From assembly GCA_018343915.1 (NCBI GenBank), contig JABRWF010000001.1:1116001-1180000 (forward strand): 64,000 nucleotides of DNA. The letters run 5' to 3'. The translations under genes were made by a program, and so were the position numbers. Within the stretch, counting starts at the first letter, position 1. Every line of letters begins with the position of its first letter. Below the pieces are notes generated by a model. It was not told the DNA's origin. It was given only the letters and a program-made list of their open reading frames with translations, and searched no databases. Below are positions 33,641 through 46,348 of the stretch, one piece after another. Source of the DNA: Agroathelia rolfsii. Lineage: Eukaryota; Basidiomycota; Agaricomycetes; Amylocorticiales; Amylocorticiaceae.

Positions 33641-34640
33641 TTTTGCATTATTCATTGCCTGGGAGAGGAAGATGATTAGGCGCCAAGAGTTGTCACTTTG
33701 CTTCTGGAGCAGAACTGCCCCTGTAGTGAAGTTTGAAGCGTCCATTTCTAGCCGGGTTTCTGCCATTTGCAAATATGCTCCAAGGACTGGTGCTGACGTA
33801 AAGGCCTTTTTCAGGTTGTCAAACGCTTCTTGTTCCTCTGTACCCCATTTCCAGTCTGTCTTTCCAGTTAAGCGATCAAGTGGTTTGCAAATTTGGGCAA
33901 AGTTCTTGATGAAGCATTGGTAATAGTTGGCTAGGCCACAGAAATGCCAGATGTCGGAGACCTTTTGGGGTATTGGCCAGTCTAGAACTGCCTTAACCTT
34001 TTCAGGGGTCATACAGATTGAGCCGAAGGATACTAATGCACCCAGGATGTCTACTTCTGGAACGTCGTATTCAAATTTTTTGAGGTTTGCAAATAGGTCA
34101 TTATTTTTGAGTACCCCTAGTACTTCCAAGACTCGTTCACGGAGTTTGGCTTCTGTTTGTGCACCAATGATGATATCATCTATATAATGAACCAGCCATC
34201 CTAGCTGATTAAATTTGTAAAATAGATTATCTATTATAGTCTGCATGGTAGCAGGTGCGTTGCATAAGCCAAAAGTCATGACCGTAGGTTCGAATAGGCC
34301 TTTATTTGTGATGAACGCAGCCTTATGCTCATCCCCTTCTCGTATTCAAATATTATTGAAACCCCATCTTAGATCAATTTTACAGAAGGTCCAAAATTTG
34401 GTCATTTTATCTTGCAATTCCAAGATAAGAGGGAGGGGGTAGGCATTTTCGATAGTTTCGGCATTAAGCTTTCAATAGTCCTGGACGGGTCGAAGAGTAC
34501 CATTCTTTTTTGGGACAAAGAACATTGGTGCGGCAATAGGGCTTTCTGATTTTCTGATGTAGCCCTTTTCAAGATTTTCTTTGAGGTAATCTACTAATGC
34601 TTCTTCTTCTTTAACCAAAAGAGGGTAGGCTTTACTTCTA
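33638..34640 (-). pseudogene. gypsy no. 2 reverse transcriptase/RNase H
   Basis: A long open stretch (33638-34279) starts with MTFGLCNAPATMQT, includes HYIDDIIIGAQ (about 34170), and continues through the thumb region to RNase H MDASNFTTGAVLLQKQ. The upstream part to 34640 has stops (for example at 34345 and 34470). Confidence 0.85.
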
Positions 34641-34645
34641 CAGAG

Positions 34646-35241
34646 TTATGCCCTGTCTTTGAGTTCGATTTTGTGGTCCCAGGGTTTTCTGAGTGGCATT
34701 CTTTGGGAAGCTTCTTTTGAGAAGACAGATGCGTACTCAGAAGCCCATTCTGGTAAAAGGCTGGAGGAGATACTTAGTCGTTCTACTGGATGTACAATTT
34801 TTCCTCCTGACCAGTCTATCACCGGGTTTTCCAACCAGAGCCAGTCAATCCCTAGGATCATATTTTCGAGGCCAATATTGGTAACTAGAAAGGGAAGCTT
34901 CTTCCGAATTCCTCCTATGCTTGTTTTGAGTACTGCAATTTCTTCAATTTTCCCTTGTGTATTTAGGGAGTTGTCAATGTTATATACAGGGATACTATAT
35001 AGTAATTTTTTTGTGGTAATTTTATTTTCTTTTATAAAACGGGAATGGATAAAGGAAGAAGAGGCACCAGAGTCTATCATTGCTAATGTTATAAGAGAAG
35101 AAAAGTATCCATGGAATATAAGAGGAATGTGAAGGTGCTATTCATGTACACCAGAAATGGAAACTGAATTTAGAGAGAGAAAGGAAGAGAATCTATTCAA
35201 CAAATATAGGTCGGCCGAAATGGCCCTTTCTGTCAACCCTT
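34646..35241 (-). pseudogene. gypsy no. 2 protease
   Basis: Retropepsin active site MIDSGASSSF at about 35075, then FLVTNIGLENMILGIDWLW. The pol frame opens in the minus-1 frame relative to gag, at the slippery site at 35245-35251. Confidence 0.8.
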
Positions 35242-36712
35242 CTAAAAACCCACCTTGTCTTTGAAGGCGGTGAGTGCCATTGCTTGTTGTTCTACCAGGG
35301 CTTGCAGGTTGGCCATTGTCATTGCCGAGAAGCCCTTATTGATATCATTGGCAGCGGCGGAATTGCTAAGTTGGTCAGCTGATGGAGCAGTAGGAGGGGC
35401 TGTCGTTGTTATTGCTTGGACCCTTGGTCTGGACCCATGGTACCTAGAGACCCATGGATTTGTGCAATTGAAGGCAAAGTGTCCCCATTGCTGACAATTG
35501 TAGCACTGTACAGTGCTTAGGTCATAAGGCGGGCGTCGAGATGTTTGGGTAGTCGGATTTGTCAGGGGAGGAGGGGACTGTGCAGTATTGATTGCGATGG
35601 GATTAGCTGCTGTTCCCTGGTTCTGGAACCGAGGACGAGGCTTCCAGCCATCAGTCCAGATTCCTGCATCTCGGAGCCCTTCTTCTGCGTTGACTACTGC
35701 TTCCATCAGATGCTCCAGACTATCTTGCCATTCCTTAGGATATCCACTAATGACTCCTCTGATTTTGGGGGAAAGGGCTTGCCAGTACTGCACCCTTAAG
35801 TCTTCTCCTGACAACTTGGTTTGATTGGCCAGGGTGGAAAAGGTGGCCATAAAATCTGCGACCAATGATGTACCCTATTTTAGGTCCTGCAGCTTTTGGA
35901 GGGCAATCCTCCCAAAATCTCTTGCTCTGTATAATGCCTTAAACTTCGCATAGAGATCCTTCTCAAAATTAAAGCCCTTGGTGTCGATGACGTCATCAAA
36001 TTTCTGGCTCCATGCTTTTGGTGCTCCTTCCAGGAGGCCTACGAAGAATTGTGCCTTTGTATAGTCTGAGGCGTATATTTTGGGGTTCAGTTTGATATAG
36101 TTCTTAAAGCCGAACACGAATGACTGGTATTTGGACCAATCTCTGGACCATTTCTCAGGAGCTTACCCTATCTCCTTAGGAGTAGATGATGATGCGACGG
36201 TAACAGGGGTTGGTTGTTCTTGTTCAAGAAGGTCAGTAAAGCGCACCTGAGTTTCTTGCATCTGCTCCATAGAGGCTTGGATGCAGGCCTGGTTAGACTG
36301 GAGGAGTGCTAGGATCTGGCCTAGTTCCTGTGGTAACAACATCGTGGCAGGTTCTTCTTCTTCAAAGGCTTCTCTGTGTTTTTCTCTGTGGCGTTTGCAG
36401 CGGGTCTTAGAGGGGGATAGATGCGGAACAATGGGGGATTCTGGGTATAATGCCTCTGTGGTGTAACATTGGCGAAATTCAGAGGGTGATGGATATTTAG
36501 AGGGGGCCTCTTCTTGCCCTTCTGGTGTTTTGGGTGGTGATGCTTGTGTAGAGATGGCTTCTTCACCAGACTCTTCCTCTTCTTCTGATACTTGCGAAGT
36601 GGAGCTCGATGTAACTTCTCTGGTAACTTTGGGAGGGGATGCGGTGGATTTAGTGGCCCAGGGGACCGGAACTTCTTTGGGCTTGTAAGAGGTGCCCTTG
36701 TGTATGCTTATT
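35242..36712 (-). pseudogene. gypsy no. 2 gag
   Basis: Gag with the capsid region (IKLNPKIYASDYTKAQFFVG; APKAWSQKFDDV) and a CCHC nucleic-acid-binding knuckle CYNCQQWGHFAFNC (about 35485). The gag start codon, ATG in copy 3 (48225), reads ATA here (about 36712). Stops interrupt the frame near 35872 and 36160. Confidence 0.85.
35245..35251 (-). promoter_or_regulatory. Minus-1 frameshift heptamer, gypsy no. 2
   Basis: On the minus strand G-GGT-TTT sits directly before the gag stop TAG (35242-35244). Slipping back one base leads into LEG...ERAISAD, the start of pol. The same heptamer is at 46759-46765 in gypsy no. 3. Confidence 0.6.
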
Positions 36713-36954
36713 CACAGAGCAGGTAATGCAGTCTTCTTTGTTACTGGTGGTTGTACTGGTTTCCTAACATGAGTAGCAGGATTTTTCTTCTTCAACTGGG
36801 GCTAGAGCTTGCCCGTACAGTAATCACACCAAAAATCACACGAAAAATTTAAATGGCAGGGGGGGTTGGTAAAAGGTGCTACTCACACTTAGCAATAATA
36901 AACTTTGATTCTCAATGGGAACTCCTAGAACACCAGACGTGTTAGGTCTGTATA

Positions 36955-37784
36955 TGTCAAGGGTACACTCCTTGACTGTGCAAGTATATACTTCTAACAC
37001 TAAAATCTAAGTACCGCACAAATAAGGTTTTCCCACAGATATGTCCCCTAATTTATTGAAGGGCAACACCGGGTACTCTTCCGTACTTATGTCCAAGGCT
37101 CCGACTCTTATTCCAACAAACTTTGTAACTTACTTGAGAGGATTTCCACCACCTCCGGTATGAATGTAGGCTTATAGCTGAGATGGGCTAGGCCCTGCGG
37201 AATGAACCCTAAAGGTGAAGTTTCATTGAGTAATACTATAAGAGAAATACAAACATATAATACTTGCCTGAAGGCAAAGAGGTCAAAGCTAGCCTTTCAG
37301 GATAAGTTATATAGACTACTTATACTACTTGCGGAAGCTCTGTGCTAGTTCCGCTGCGGAGGCAAAGAATAGAGGAAGTAGATTATGCAGGAGAAGACCT
37401 TTTCCCTAACTCCGACGGGCAGCTGTGCAGAGATACAACACTTCTGGAGGTTCCGCGCTCAGGAGCGGAGCTCCGCAGGAGCTCGAGAGTGGAAGCTCGG
37501 AGGTGTGTAACAGAACCAGTATCTGTTAGGAATTGATCAGTGGTTGGAGGTTTGTACTCCGGAGTTGTGCGGAATGGTGAACAGGAAACGCACAACTCAT
37601 AATTACTTCTGTAGCATGCGGCTTAGTCACATGAGGGCCAATCACCTGACCATTCACTGCCTACAGTCCACGCCCTAAGGGTAATAAAAGAAAAAGATAA
37701 AAGGAGATGAAAATTCATAAAAATAGTTCCAATAAAAATTAAATAATTTGCAAAAATTCTGTCCATATTTTCCAACTCATGACA
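36955..37784 (-). mobile_element. Solo LTR, diverged LTR-A type (830 bp)
   Basis: It runs TGTCAAGGGTACACTCC to CTCATGACA, with perfect TSD GTATA (36950-36954 and 37785-37789). It is more diverged from the other LTR-A copies in its middle (37330-37560), which suggests a subfamily. It lies in the 5' leader of gypsy no. 2. Confidence 0.85.
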
Positions 37785-38452
37785 GTATAGTGCTTCAGAT
37801 ATAGCCAGAAAATCATGTAGGACGTATACACTATTTCTGTCTAGACAGAGTTGTAAACAGGCTTTAGAGGGCATTGCACAATGGCTTTCCAAAGTAGTTT
37901 ATTGCTTATGTGCTCAGAAGGATGTTTGTATAGAAGATAAGAATGGGTTGCTCTTTATAAGCAATTGCTAGTTGCTTCTTCTCAGACCATGGAAGTCTAA
38001 GGGAGGCCTGGTAGCTTTGACCTAATGTCAAGGGTATACTCCTTGACTGTGCAACGTTGGGCATGGAGAGCTTACTTGGATGTGCAACCAAACAATACAC
38101 ACTTAACAATTAAGTACTAAAGTACCTAAGTATGAGTTTTCCCACAGATACCCTACTCTTATATCTATTGAAGAGGGGCTGGGTACTTTCTTAGCTCATA
38201 CTTAATCAATACTCTTGGGATAGTTCACACACAAATCTTACTGGGGGATTTACACCGCCCACAAGTGAGGTAGGGGAAGAGAAAGAGAGGGAGAGGCTAG
38301 GACTTAAGGCCTAGGCTAATAGAAAGATACCCTGAAGGCAAAGATATATTAGTAATTTGTTTAGCGAATACAAATCCTTTACTTGCCTGAAGGCGAAGAG
38401 GTCAAAGCTGAGCTCTTCAGGACAAGTTACATGCACTATATATACTACTACT

Positions 38453-39432
38453 TGTCAAGAGCACACCTGACTCTTGCCACCAAAACTCAATCTATGCCTA
38501 CGTCAACCCCTCAAAGGTATGGGGTAGCCAGGTAACGGCTTTTTTACAACTCCTAAGGCTAGGGACGCATGGGTGTACACTTCTTTGCGCTGTTGCAGCT
38601 CTCACGCAAACTCGAGTCTTTATGTCACCAGGCTTTACTCCAAGTCTGCAAGACTTTCAAGCAAGGTCTACACTTAGAACACAAGTTATCTTGTGTATGC
38701 CGCTAGGCGTGCGATGTATCTTAACCACGACAAACGCAGGGCAATGCCTTTGTTTGCTTGAGTGCACTGAGCACTATGAGAGTGTTTATAGTAAGTGCAA
38801 ATGGTCAGCCAAAGGCCTGGACCTGTCTTATGCACGCTAATGAAAGAGGGGCATGGAGTGACCTCTTTAACTACTGTAGCACTAAGCACACAGTAACCCT
38901 CTGGCACTAAGCCTAAGGGATTTTGAGAAGGGAGGGGGAGTGTGGGAGACAGGCAGTCACGCCTTGAGAGTAAGGGGCTCTGAAGACGAAGTTTTTATTA
39001 TGTTAGCATCTATCTAATACAAAGCACTACTGTGCTTACCTGAAGATAAAGAGAACGAATCTGAGGTCTTCAGGTAGAGGCACTACAGGGTTATATACTA
39101 ATTCTACCTGGTCTGTGCGCAGTTACATGGTCTGTGCACAGTAATGCTAAGTATGGCGTGATATTGCACCATTATTAGTTATGGTGAGTTTAAAGTGGTG
39201 TCATGATCCGGACCCATGCTCTAGACTCTGTTTACATAATATGTCACATGACTGGTGGTCACATGATGGCCAGTCACATGGTCAACTGGTCACATGACTT
39301 GCTTAGTCATCAGAGTATATGCTTACATAATATACAATATATATACCAAAAAATAGAGAAAAATCAGGAAAAATTCGGAAAAATAATGAAAAATTCAAAA
39401 TAAAATTATAGTACAATGAGCGACTCGTAACA
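38453..39432 (-). mobile_element. Solo LTR-D (980 bp)
   Basis: It runs TGTCAAGAGCACACC to CGACTCGTAACA, with perfect TSD CTACT (38448-38452 and 39433-39437). Confidence 0.9.
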
Positions 39433-39617
39433 CTACTGAATAGTCCGTGCGCAGTATTAATGGTCTATGCACAGAGGGAGATAGAAGTATGAAAGTGGCA
39501 ATGCAGGGGAAGATCTTTTAGCCTAACTCTACTGGGCATCCGTGTGGAGATCCGTTTCCAGACCGGTACCGGTAACTGTTAGGAATTGATCAGGGAAGGA
39601 AGTCTGTGTTCCTAGGC

Positions 39618-40461
39618 TGTCAAGGGTACACTCCTTGACTTGACAAAATCGCGGGTCGACACCCACAAATAACTTCAAGCACAACAAGTGCCCTTCTTAA
39701 CAATAAGTTTCCGGAAATACCTTACACACAAGTGTTCCCACAGATAGCGAAGCTTTAATTCTATTGAAGGCTCGCCCGGGTACTTTCTTATCTTACATGT
39801 ACTTGATGCTCTTAGTATTTCACACGCACACAAAGGGGATTTTCACCACCCACAAGTAAAGAGAGAAAAGGGGAGGGGAAAGCTAGGACGTAGGGCCTAG
39901 GCCTATGAGTAATACCCTGAAGGCGAAGTTGTTATTAGTAATCTATTTTTATAGAATACAAACCGTTACTTGCCTGAAGGCAAAGAGGTTGAAGCTGAGC
40001 TCTTCAGGACAAGTTATATGCACTATTTATACTACTATACAAGGGTCCGTACGTAGCTTTAGTGGTCTGTGTGTAGAGGGGAATAGAAGCATGAATGGTG
40101 GCAATGCAAGGGAAGAACGTTTTACCCTAACTCCACTGGGCATCCGTGTGGAGATCCGTTTCCGGATCGATACCGGTAACTGTTAGGAATTGTTCAGGGA
40201 AGGAAGGCTGTGTTCCTGGGCTGTGCGCAATGATAAAATGGAAGTGTGCGTAGCCCCGAGATTACTCCTGTGATGTGCGGCTTGGAATATGTGAGGGCTA
40301 ATCACATGACCACTGCACTGCCCACAGTCCACGCCCTAAAGGGTAATTTTTATAAGAAAAATAAAGAAAAAGGGAAAGAAAATGCAATAACTAAATAAAT
40401 AATAGTCCAAATAATACAGAAAAATAACCGAAAAATTGGTGAAAATTCCCTACTCATAACA
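39618..40461 (-). mobile_element. 3' LTR of gypsy no. 3
   Basis: 844 bp, from TGTCAAGGG to CTCATAACA. On the minus strand it is directly preceded by the polypurine tract AGGAAGGGGGTAA at 40462-40474. This intact junction is the empty-site reference for the giant element in gypsy no. 1. Confidence 0.9.
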
Positions 40462-40474
40462 TTACCCCCTTCCT

Positions 40475-42078
40475 AAGGGGATTTCCTCCGGAACATCCCA
40501 AGTTCCCATGTTCCTCCGATCTTTTCCGTTGTCTCCGTGAAGTTCTCTATTGGTCTGAATGGTAAATCCACAAAGACTACAGCCGATAGGCGTTTAGGTG
40601 CTTTGGGATTTTTCTTGTGGAAGTCCCTGATTAGTCGTGGGGCATTTGTAATGTTTGATTCCTTTTCCTACAAATCTTCTCCGGGATACCCTCTCTATTT
40701 GACTAGGTATTTGAGCTTCTTGGTTCTTGGGCTTAAGCGGCTATCTTTGATGCGCAAGACCTCGTGTTCTTCTTCTCCTTCTATTTCCACAACCTCTGGA
40801 ATAGGTGCGAGGGGTCTAGATTCTACCTGGACATGTGGTTTGATTAAGGACATGTGGAACACATCATGGATCATCCACCTTTTTGGAATCGTGAGCCATA
40901 CCGCCCGGTTTCCAATGAGTTCGGTGATCTTGTATGGTCCAATCCATTTTGCTCCAAGCTTTTTTGAGGGTTGTGCCAATTTGATGTTCTCAGTGCTTAA
41001 CCAGACCTTATTTCCCACAGCATATTTTGGAATTTCTGATGCGTGTTTGTCAAAGAAGTACTTCATTCGACTTGCTGTATAATCCAGGGCTACTTTGGCG
41101 TCTTCTTAGAGCTCCTTAACCTTTTCTGTCCACAGTTGTGCTCCTTCTGTACTAGGAATTCCTGCCGTTGTAAGGTTCATTTGGGGGGAAAAACCGTAGT
41201 TCATTTTGAAAGGGGAGGAGCCTGTGGAAGCCTGTTGTTGGTTATTGAGCACAAATTCTGCTAAAGGGAGGAGACCTGCCCAATTATCCTACCAGTGGGA
41301 AACGTAGTTCCGGAGATAGACTTTGACTTCCTGGTTGAGGTGTTCCGTTTGACCATCAGATTGCGGGTGGTAGGCAGTGGATAGGGATGTCTTAATCTCC
41401 AATCGCTTGTGGATTTCCCTCATTACCTTTCCTGCGAACTGGGGTCCACGGTCCGAGGTCTATTGTTTGGGTAACCCGTGTAACCGGAAAACGTGTGCTA
41501 GATAGAGATCCGCCATTTCTGATGCCGTAATTGCTTCAACACAGGGTATTAAGTGGCACATTTTTGTCAGCCTATCTACTACCACTAGTATTGAATCATA
41601 TCCCTGGGATTCTAGGAGTTTTACGATCATATCGGAAGTAACGTATTCCTACGGTTGTTCAGGGGTAGGTAAAGGTGCTAAGGGTTCTACGGGCATGGAT
41701 CGGGCTGTTTTAGAAGCGAGGCAATTTGAGCACAAGGCTACATAGTCATTTACTGCTTTAGTAAGTCCAGGCCACCAGTAATTCCTTGAAATTAATTCTA
41801 GGGTTTTATGTTGGCCTGGGTGACCAGCTGCTGGTACATCGTGGTGAAGGCGAATGACGTCATTATGTAGTGCAGTGTCACGAGGGACGTAGACTTTTCC
41901 TAGGTGTAAGATTAAACCGTTTTCCTCATTCCACTCTTCTAAACCCTTTTGTAGTTTGACTGGTCTAAGTTCTTTGACTAATCCTAAAGCGTTCGCAATT
42001 TCGACATCTCTTGCTTTGCTTCTGATTCTGTCTAAGATTCCTTTTTTGCCTTGAATTTCCACATGGCCCCTTCTAGCA
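40475..42078 (-). pseudogene. gypsy no. 3 integrase and chromodomain
   Basis: Reading right to left: HHCC zinc domain (HHDVPAAGHPGQHK ... CSNCLASK, 41720-41850), integrase core (about 41340-41700, with stops), tail NKVWLSTENIKLAQP and FHMSLIKPHVQVESRPL (40800-41060), and chromodomain down to about 40480. A TAG interrupts the chromodomain start near 40672 (YLVK* where copy 1 has YLVEWKGYP). Confidence 0.85.
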
Positions 42079-42923
42079 TGTCAAGGGTACACCACTTGAC
42101 TATGTGACATTGGGCTTGGGGGGCCTACTTGTGCGCACAACCAAATAATACACCACTCAACACTAATGTGCTGAAGTACCTACACAAGAGTGTTCCCACA
42201 GTTATGCAATCCCTTTATCTTATTGAGGGTGCACCGGGTACTTTCTTAGCTCTTATGTAATCGTTTGCTCTTATGTTCACGCGCACACGTCGAGGGGATT
42301 TGCACCGCCTCCTAGTAAGGGTAGGGAGAGAAAGAGAAAGCTAGGACGGAGGGCCTAGGCCTATGAGTTATACCCTGAAGGCGAAGTGTTTTATTAGCAA
42401 TCTATTTTAATGAATACAAACCTTTGTTTACTTGCCTGAAGGCGAAGAGGTCGAAGCTGAGCCTTTCAGGACAAGTTACATGCACTATTTATACTACTAT
42501 AGAATGGTCCATGCGCAGCATAGATGGTCTGTGCGCAGAGGGAAATAGAAGCGTAAGAGTGGCAATGTAGGGGAAGAACGTTTACCCTAACTCCACCGGG
42601 CATCCGTGTGGAGATCCGTTTCCGGACCAGTACCGGTAACTGTTAGGAATTGTTCAAGGGGAGGAAGGCTGCGTTCCTGGGCTGTGCGCGATGATGAAAA
42701 TAGAAGTGAGCGCAGCCCCGAGATTACTCCTGTGACGTGCGGCTTGGAGACACGTGAGGGCCAATCACATGACCACTGCACTGCCCACAGTCCACGCCCT
42801 AAAGGGTAATTTTCATAAGAAAAGTAAAAGAAAAGAAAAGAAAATGTAATAACTAAATAAGTAGTAGTCCAAATAATACAAGAGAGTGGCCGAAAAATCG
42901 GCAAAAATTCCCTTCTCATGACA
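42079..42923 (-). mobile_element. Solo LTR-A (845 bp)
   Basis: Perfect TSD TAGCA (42074-42078 and 42924-42928). It separates integrase from RNase H in gypsy no. 3. Confidence 0.9.
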
Positions 42924-43196
42924 TAGCAGCGTTTATCCGAAATAGTTTAGGTTCTAGAACTACCTAATTGAGGTTGTCCTCTTTGTCTGACTTCTGGAAG
43001 TCGGGTTGTTGAGAGAGGGGATCGGTACGACCGTTCTCAGAACCTCGGAGATAAGAAATGGTAAAGCAGAATTCGGACAGGAACAATGACCACCTGGCTT
43101 GTCGTCTTGTCAGATTTCGGGCCATCTTCCAATACTCGAGGTTTTTGTGATCAGTACGGATTTCAAAGGGATGGGGAAGACCAATAAGGTAGTATT

Positions 43197-45091
43197 TGTT
43201 ATGAGTTGGACATTTTTCGCATTTTCTTTACGTATCTGTACATATTTTTATTATATTTTTACGAATTTTATTCATAGAGTTATGGACAAAATACCTTGCA
43301 GGCGACATCTTGACGTGCGTGTGACTGGCTGTGTTAGCCCCACGTGACAGGAGTGCTCGTGACAAGAGTATATTAGGAAGGTGGAGTCTAGATCATTCCT
43401 TTTCATCAAAAGGTCTAGACTCAGGAACCAGGGTCGTTCCGATCACTGTGCAATTACTAAGGAGTACTAGACTCATCATTCCGATTGGATGCTCATCGGA
43501 CTTAGGTATAAAGCACTGCCCCTGCATTTGACATGTTCCTGCTTACGAACTCCGGCTGCGCACAGACCATCAAGGCTGCGCACGGGCCCTTTCATTTATG
43601 TATAAATACAAGCATGTAGCCCTTACCTGAACTTTAGCTTCGACCTTCTTGCCTTCAGGTAAGGGCACCCCCCCGTTTTGTATTTCTTTACATAAACTAA
43701 TATATTATCTCGCCTTCAGGCTTGTTTGCCCTAGCACACACCCCCTCTCCCCTCTCTTACCTCTTCCCCTTATTAAGAGTAAGGCCTTTAGGGCATCTTA
43801 GTAAGAAACATAGGCCTTGATACAAGAAGGCGCTTAAGTCTTTGAAAGTCCCTAATACATCAGAGGGCATATGCGTGATAAAGCCCTATTCATTTAGGCC
43901 AGGGCAGTAACAAGTCCCTGCAAACATCTGTTGACCACGGTGGGCTAAGCCGCCTGTCCTCAGTAAGAAGTATTTAGATAACTGTCACAACCCGCCAACG
44001 CACCCGGCCGCCGAGCGTCCCGATCCCGCACATCGACACACGCAAAAACCTACGATGGAATCACCGGCGACGTCCTCCCTTCTGAGTCGCCGCGTACCCC
44101 GTGCATCGGACGCGTTTCCGATGTGTCCGCCGACGTTTCCCCGGAGCCATGTGCAAGGCCACCTTTCATGCTTCCTTCCCATCATTGATACGCTTCTGTC
44201 CATCAGAGCGTTCCACATGCCGACTAGCCTTCTCGATGTCAATCCCCGAGTCGCCATGTGCCCGCACCAGCGGATCCTTCCTATCTGGGAAGATCGCGCT
44301 TGGACTTTCCCCATGATCGCGCTCTGATCGACGATCAGACCGCCGATGGTTCCGAAGGAACGCACCCCCGCCTTTGTGCACAGCGTGGCACGACTACCAG
44401 AGCGCGCGGCGCGCGCTATTCCTTATTGTTCTTATTGTTTTCCCTCCATTGCTTTATTTATCATTTTCACGACTACTGTACTTCGTATATATGTACTGTA
44501 CCTGATGTAGTAGTTACAGTAGTCGGAAAATTAAGTGTGTTTGGCCCTAAACAAGCCCTACACCCGCTGCATCGCCAGCGGTCAACCTGTGGACTCGAGC
44601 GTCCTCGAGCATCTCGTCTAGTTCTTCTCTCTGGCTTGACATCTCTCGCTCTACGCCTGATCTCACCGGGCCTCCCGTTCAGCCTGCCGTACGCCTGACT
44701 GCTCGCCGCGCCATCCGTATCGCCGCAGGCCCCGAGATATCGAAGAGGCGACTCCACGAACCCACAGGGCTGCCATCCGGCAGTGAGCAGCTTAGCAGTT
44801 AGCGCTCCAGGGGCATCGCCGCACCGCCCAAGCTAGCTGCGAAGGCAGCTCTTGACAATAACCTATTTGACGCAAAGAGAGTACACGGGAAGCTTCACGC
44901 TAGAGTACCGAACGCAATCCTAGCAAAGTAGGATATTTGAATACGCTATTACGAAAGGCAGCAACGGGAGCACGTGGGTGTTCGATAAAAATCCAGCCAA
45001 GCAATACACGTAAAACCCGGCTTTACTGCCCGCCCTCGTACCTTACAGAGGGTTGTGTTTGTTGGATAAGTCAAGCGCGCAAGCCTTGACA
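43197..45091 (+). mobile_element. Solo LTR-E, expanded by nested LTR-B
   Basis: It runs TGTTATGAGTTGG to GCAAGCCTTGACA, with perfect TSD GTATT (43192-43196 and 45092-45096). Removing LTR-B (43983-44857) leaves about 1,015 bp. It has the same leader layout: GTAAGG donor at 43659, ACTAATA branch-like site, and acceptor CGCCTTCAG ending at 43719 (61 nt). Confidence 0.9.
43983..44857 (+). mobile_element. Solo LTR-B (875 bp)
   Basis: It runs TGTCACAACCCGCC to GCAGCTCTTGACA, with perfect TSD ATAAC (43978-43982 and 44858-44862). It is the most GC-rich LTR-B copy, with more intact CpG sites than the copies at 50810 and 53943, so it is probably the youngest. Confidence 0.9.
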
Positions 45092-46348
45092 GTATTGCCA
45101 GGCATCCAATGCCCAGATGATTCCCAGCATTTCCTTGTCCCAAATGTTGTAATTTCTCTCTGCATCATTCATGGCTTGTGAGAGGAATACGATTGGCCGC
45201 CATAAATTGTCTTCTTGTTTTTGGAGGAGGACCGCTCCTATTGCAAAGTTGGATGCGTTGGTTTCAAGACGGGTTTCTGCTGTTTGTGAATATGTGCCAA
45301 GTACTGGTGCCAAGGTGAACGCCTTCTTCAAACTGTCAAATGCTTCTTGTTCTTCCTTTTCCCACTTCCAGTTAACCTTGCCTGTCAAGCGATCCAGTGG
45401 TTTACAGATTTGGGCAAAATTCCGGATAAAGCATCAGTAGTAGTTTGCCAATCCTCAGAAACGTTGGACGTCAGAGACCTTTTGGGGAACCGGCCAATCT
45501 AAGACTGCTTTCACCTTTTCCGGGGTCATGCGTATTGAGCCAAAGGAGACTAGTGCACCCAGGATATCTACTTCAGGTACATTGTATTCGAATTTTTCTA
45601 GGTTCGCAAATAGATTGTTTGCTTTGAGGACCTCTAGAACTTCTAATACCCTCTGTTGTAGTTCTGCTTCTGTTTGTGCCCCAATAATGATGTCATCAAT
45701 ATAATGGACTAGCCAGCCTAACTGGTTGAATTTGTAAAAGAGATCGTCCATCATTGTTTGCATTGTGGCTGGTGTGTTACATAGCCCAAAGGTCATTACT
45801 GTTGGTTCAAAAAGTCCCTTGTTGGTGATAAAAGCTGCCTTATGTTCGTCCCCTTCTCTAATTTGAATATTGTTGAAGCCCCATCTCAAATCTATTTTAC
45901 AGAAGGTCCAGAACTTGGTCATCTTGTCCTGGAGTTCGGAAATAAGAGGGAGAGGATAGGCATTTTCAATCATTTCGGCATTGAGCTTTCGGTAGTCCTA
46001 GACTGGTCAAAGTGAGCCATTCTTTTTTGGAACAAAGAACATGGGAGCGGCGATAGGACTTTCTGATTTCCTGATGTACCCTTTTTCTATGTTTTCTTTA
46101 AGGTAATCGACAAGCACTTCTTCTTCCTTGACAGATAACGGGTATGCCTTACTCCTTCGAAGTTGTGCGCTGTCTTTGAGTTCAATTTTGTGATCCCAGG
46201 GTTTTCTGAGTGGCAGTCTCTGTGAGGCTTCCTTTGAGAAGACTGATACGTACTCAGAAGCCCATTCTGGTAGAAGACTGGAGGAAATAGTCAGGCGGTC
46301 TAGGTGTGTGACTTTTCCTGCTGACCAGTCTATTACCGAGTTTTCCAA
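45092..46348 (-). pseudogene. gypsy no. 3 reverse transcriptase/RNase H
   Basis: RT frame with KIDLRWGFNNIQIREGD, FGLCNTPATMQTMM and catalytic HYIDDIIIGAQ (about 45700), then RNase H (TNASNFAIGAVLLQKQ; WDKEMLGIIWALDAW). Stops occur near 45455, 46005 and 46015 (RPVQDYR-type region now *PV*DYR). RNase H continues across LTR-E and LTR-A into 42929-43196. Confidence 0.85.

Larger units (their letters stand above)
32368..38025 (-). mobile_element. Ty3/gypsy no. 2, internal region
   Basis: Minus-strand gypsy of the same family. Reading right to left: leader (to 36712), gag, protease, RT, RNase H and the first part of integrase, which stops at 32368 where gypsy no. 1 is inserted. The rest should lie left of the window. 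Its 5' LTR is the split LTR-A 38026-50657. A solo LTR (36955-37784) sits in the leader. Confidence 0.85.
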
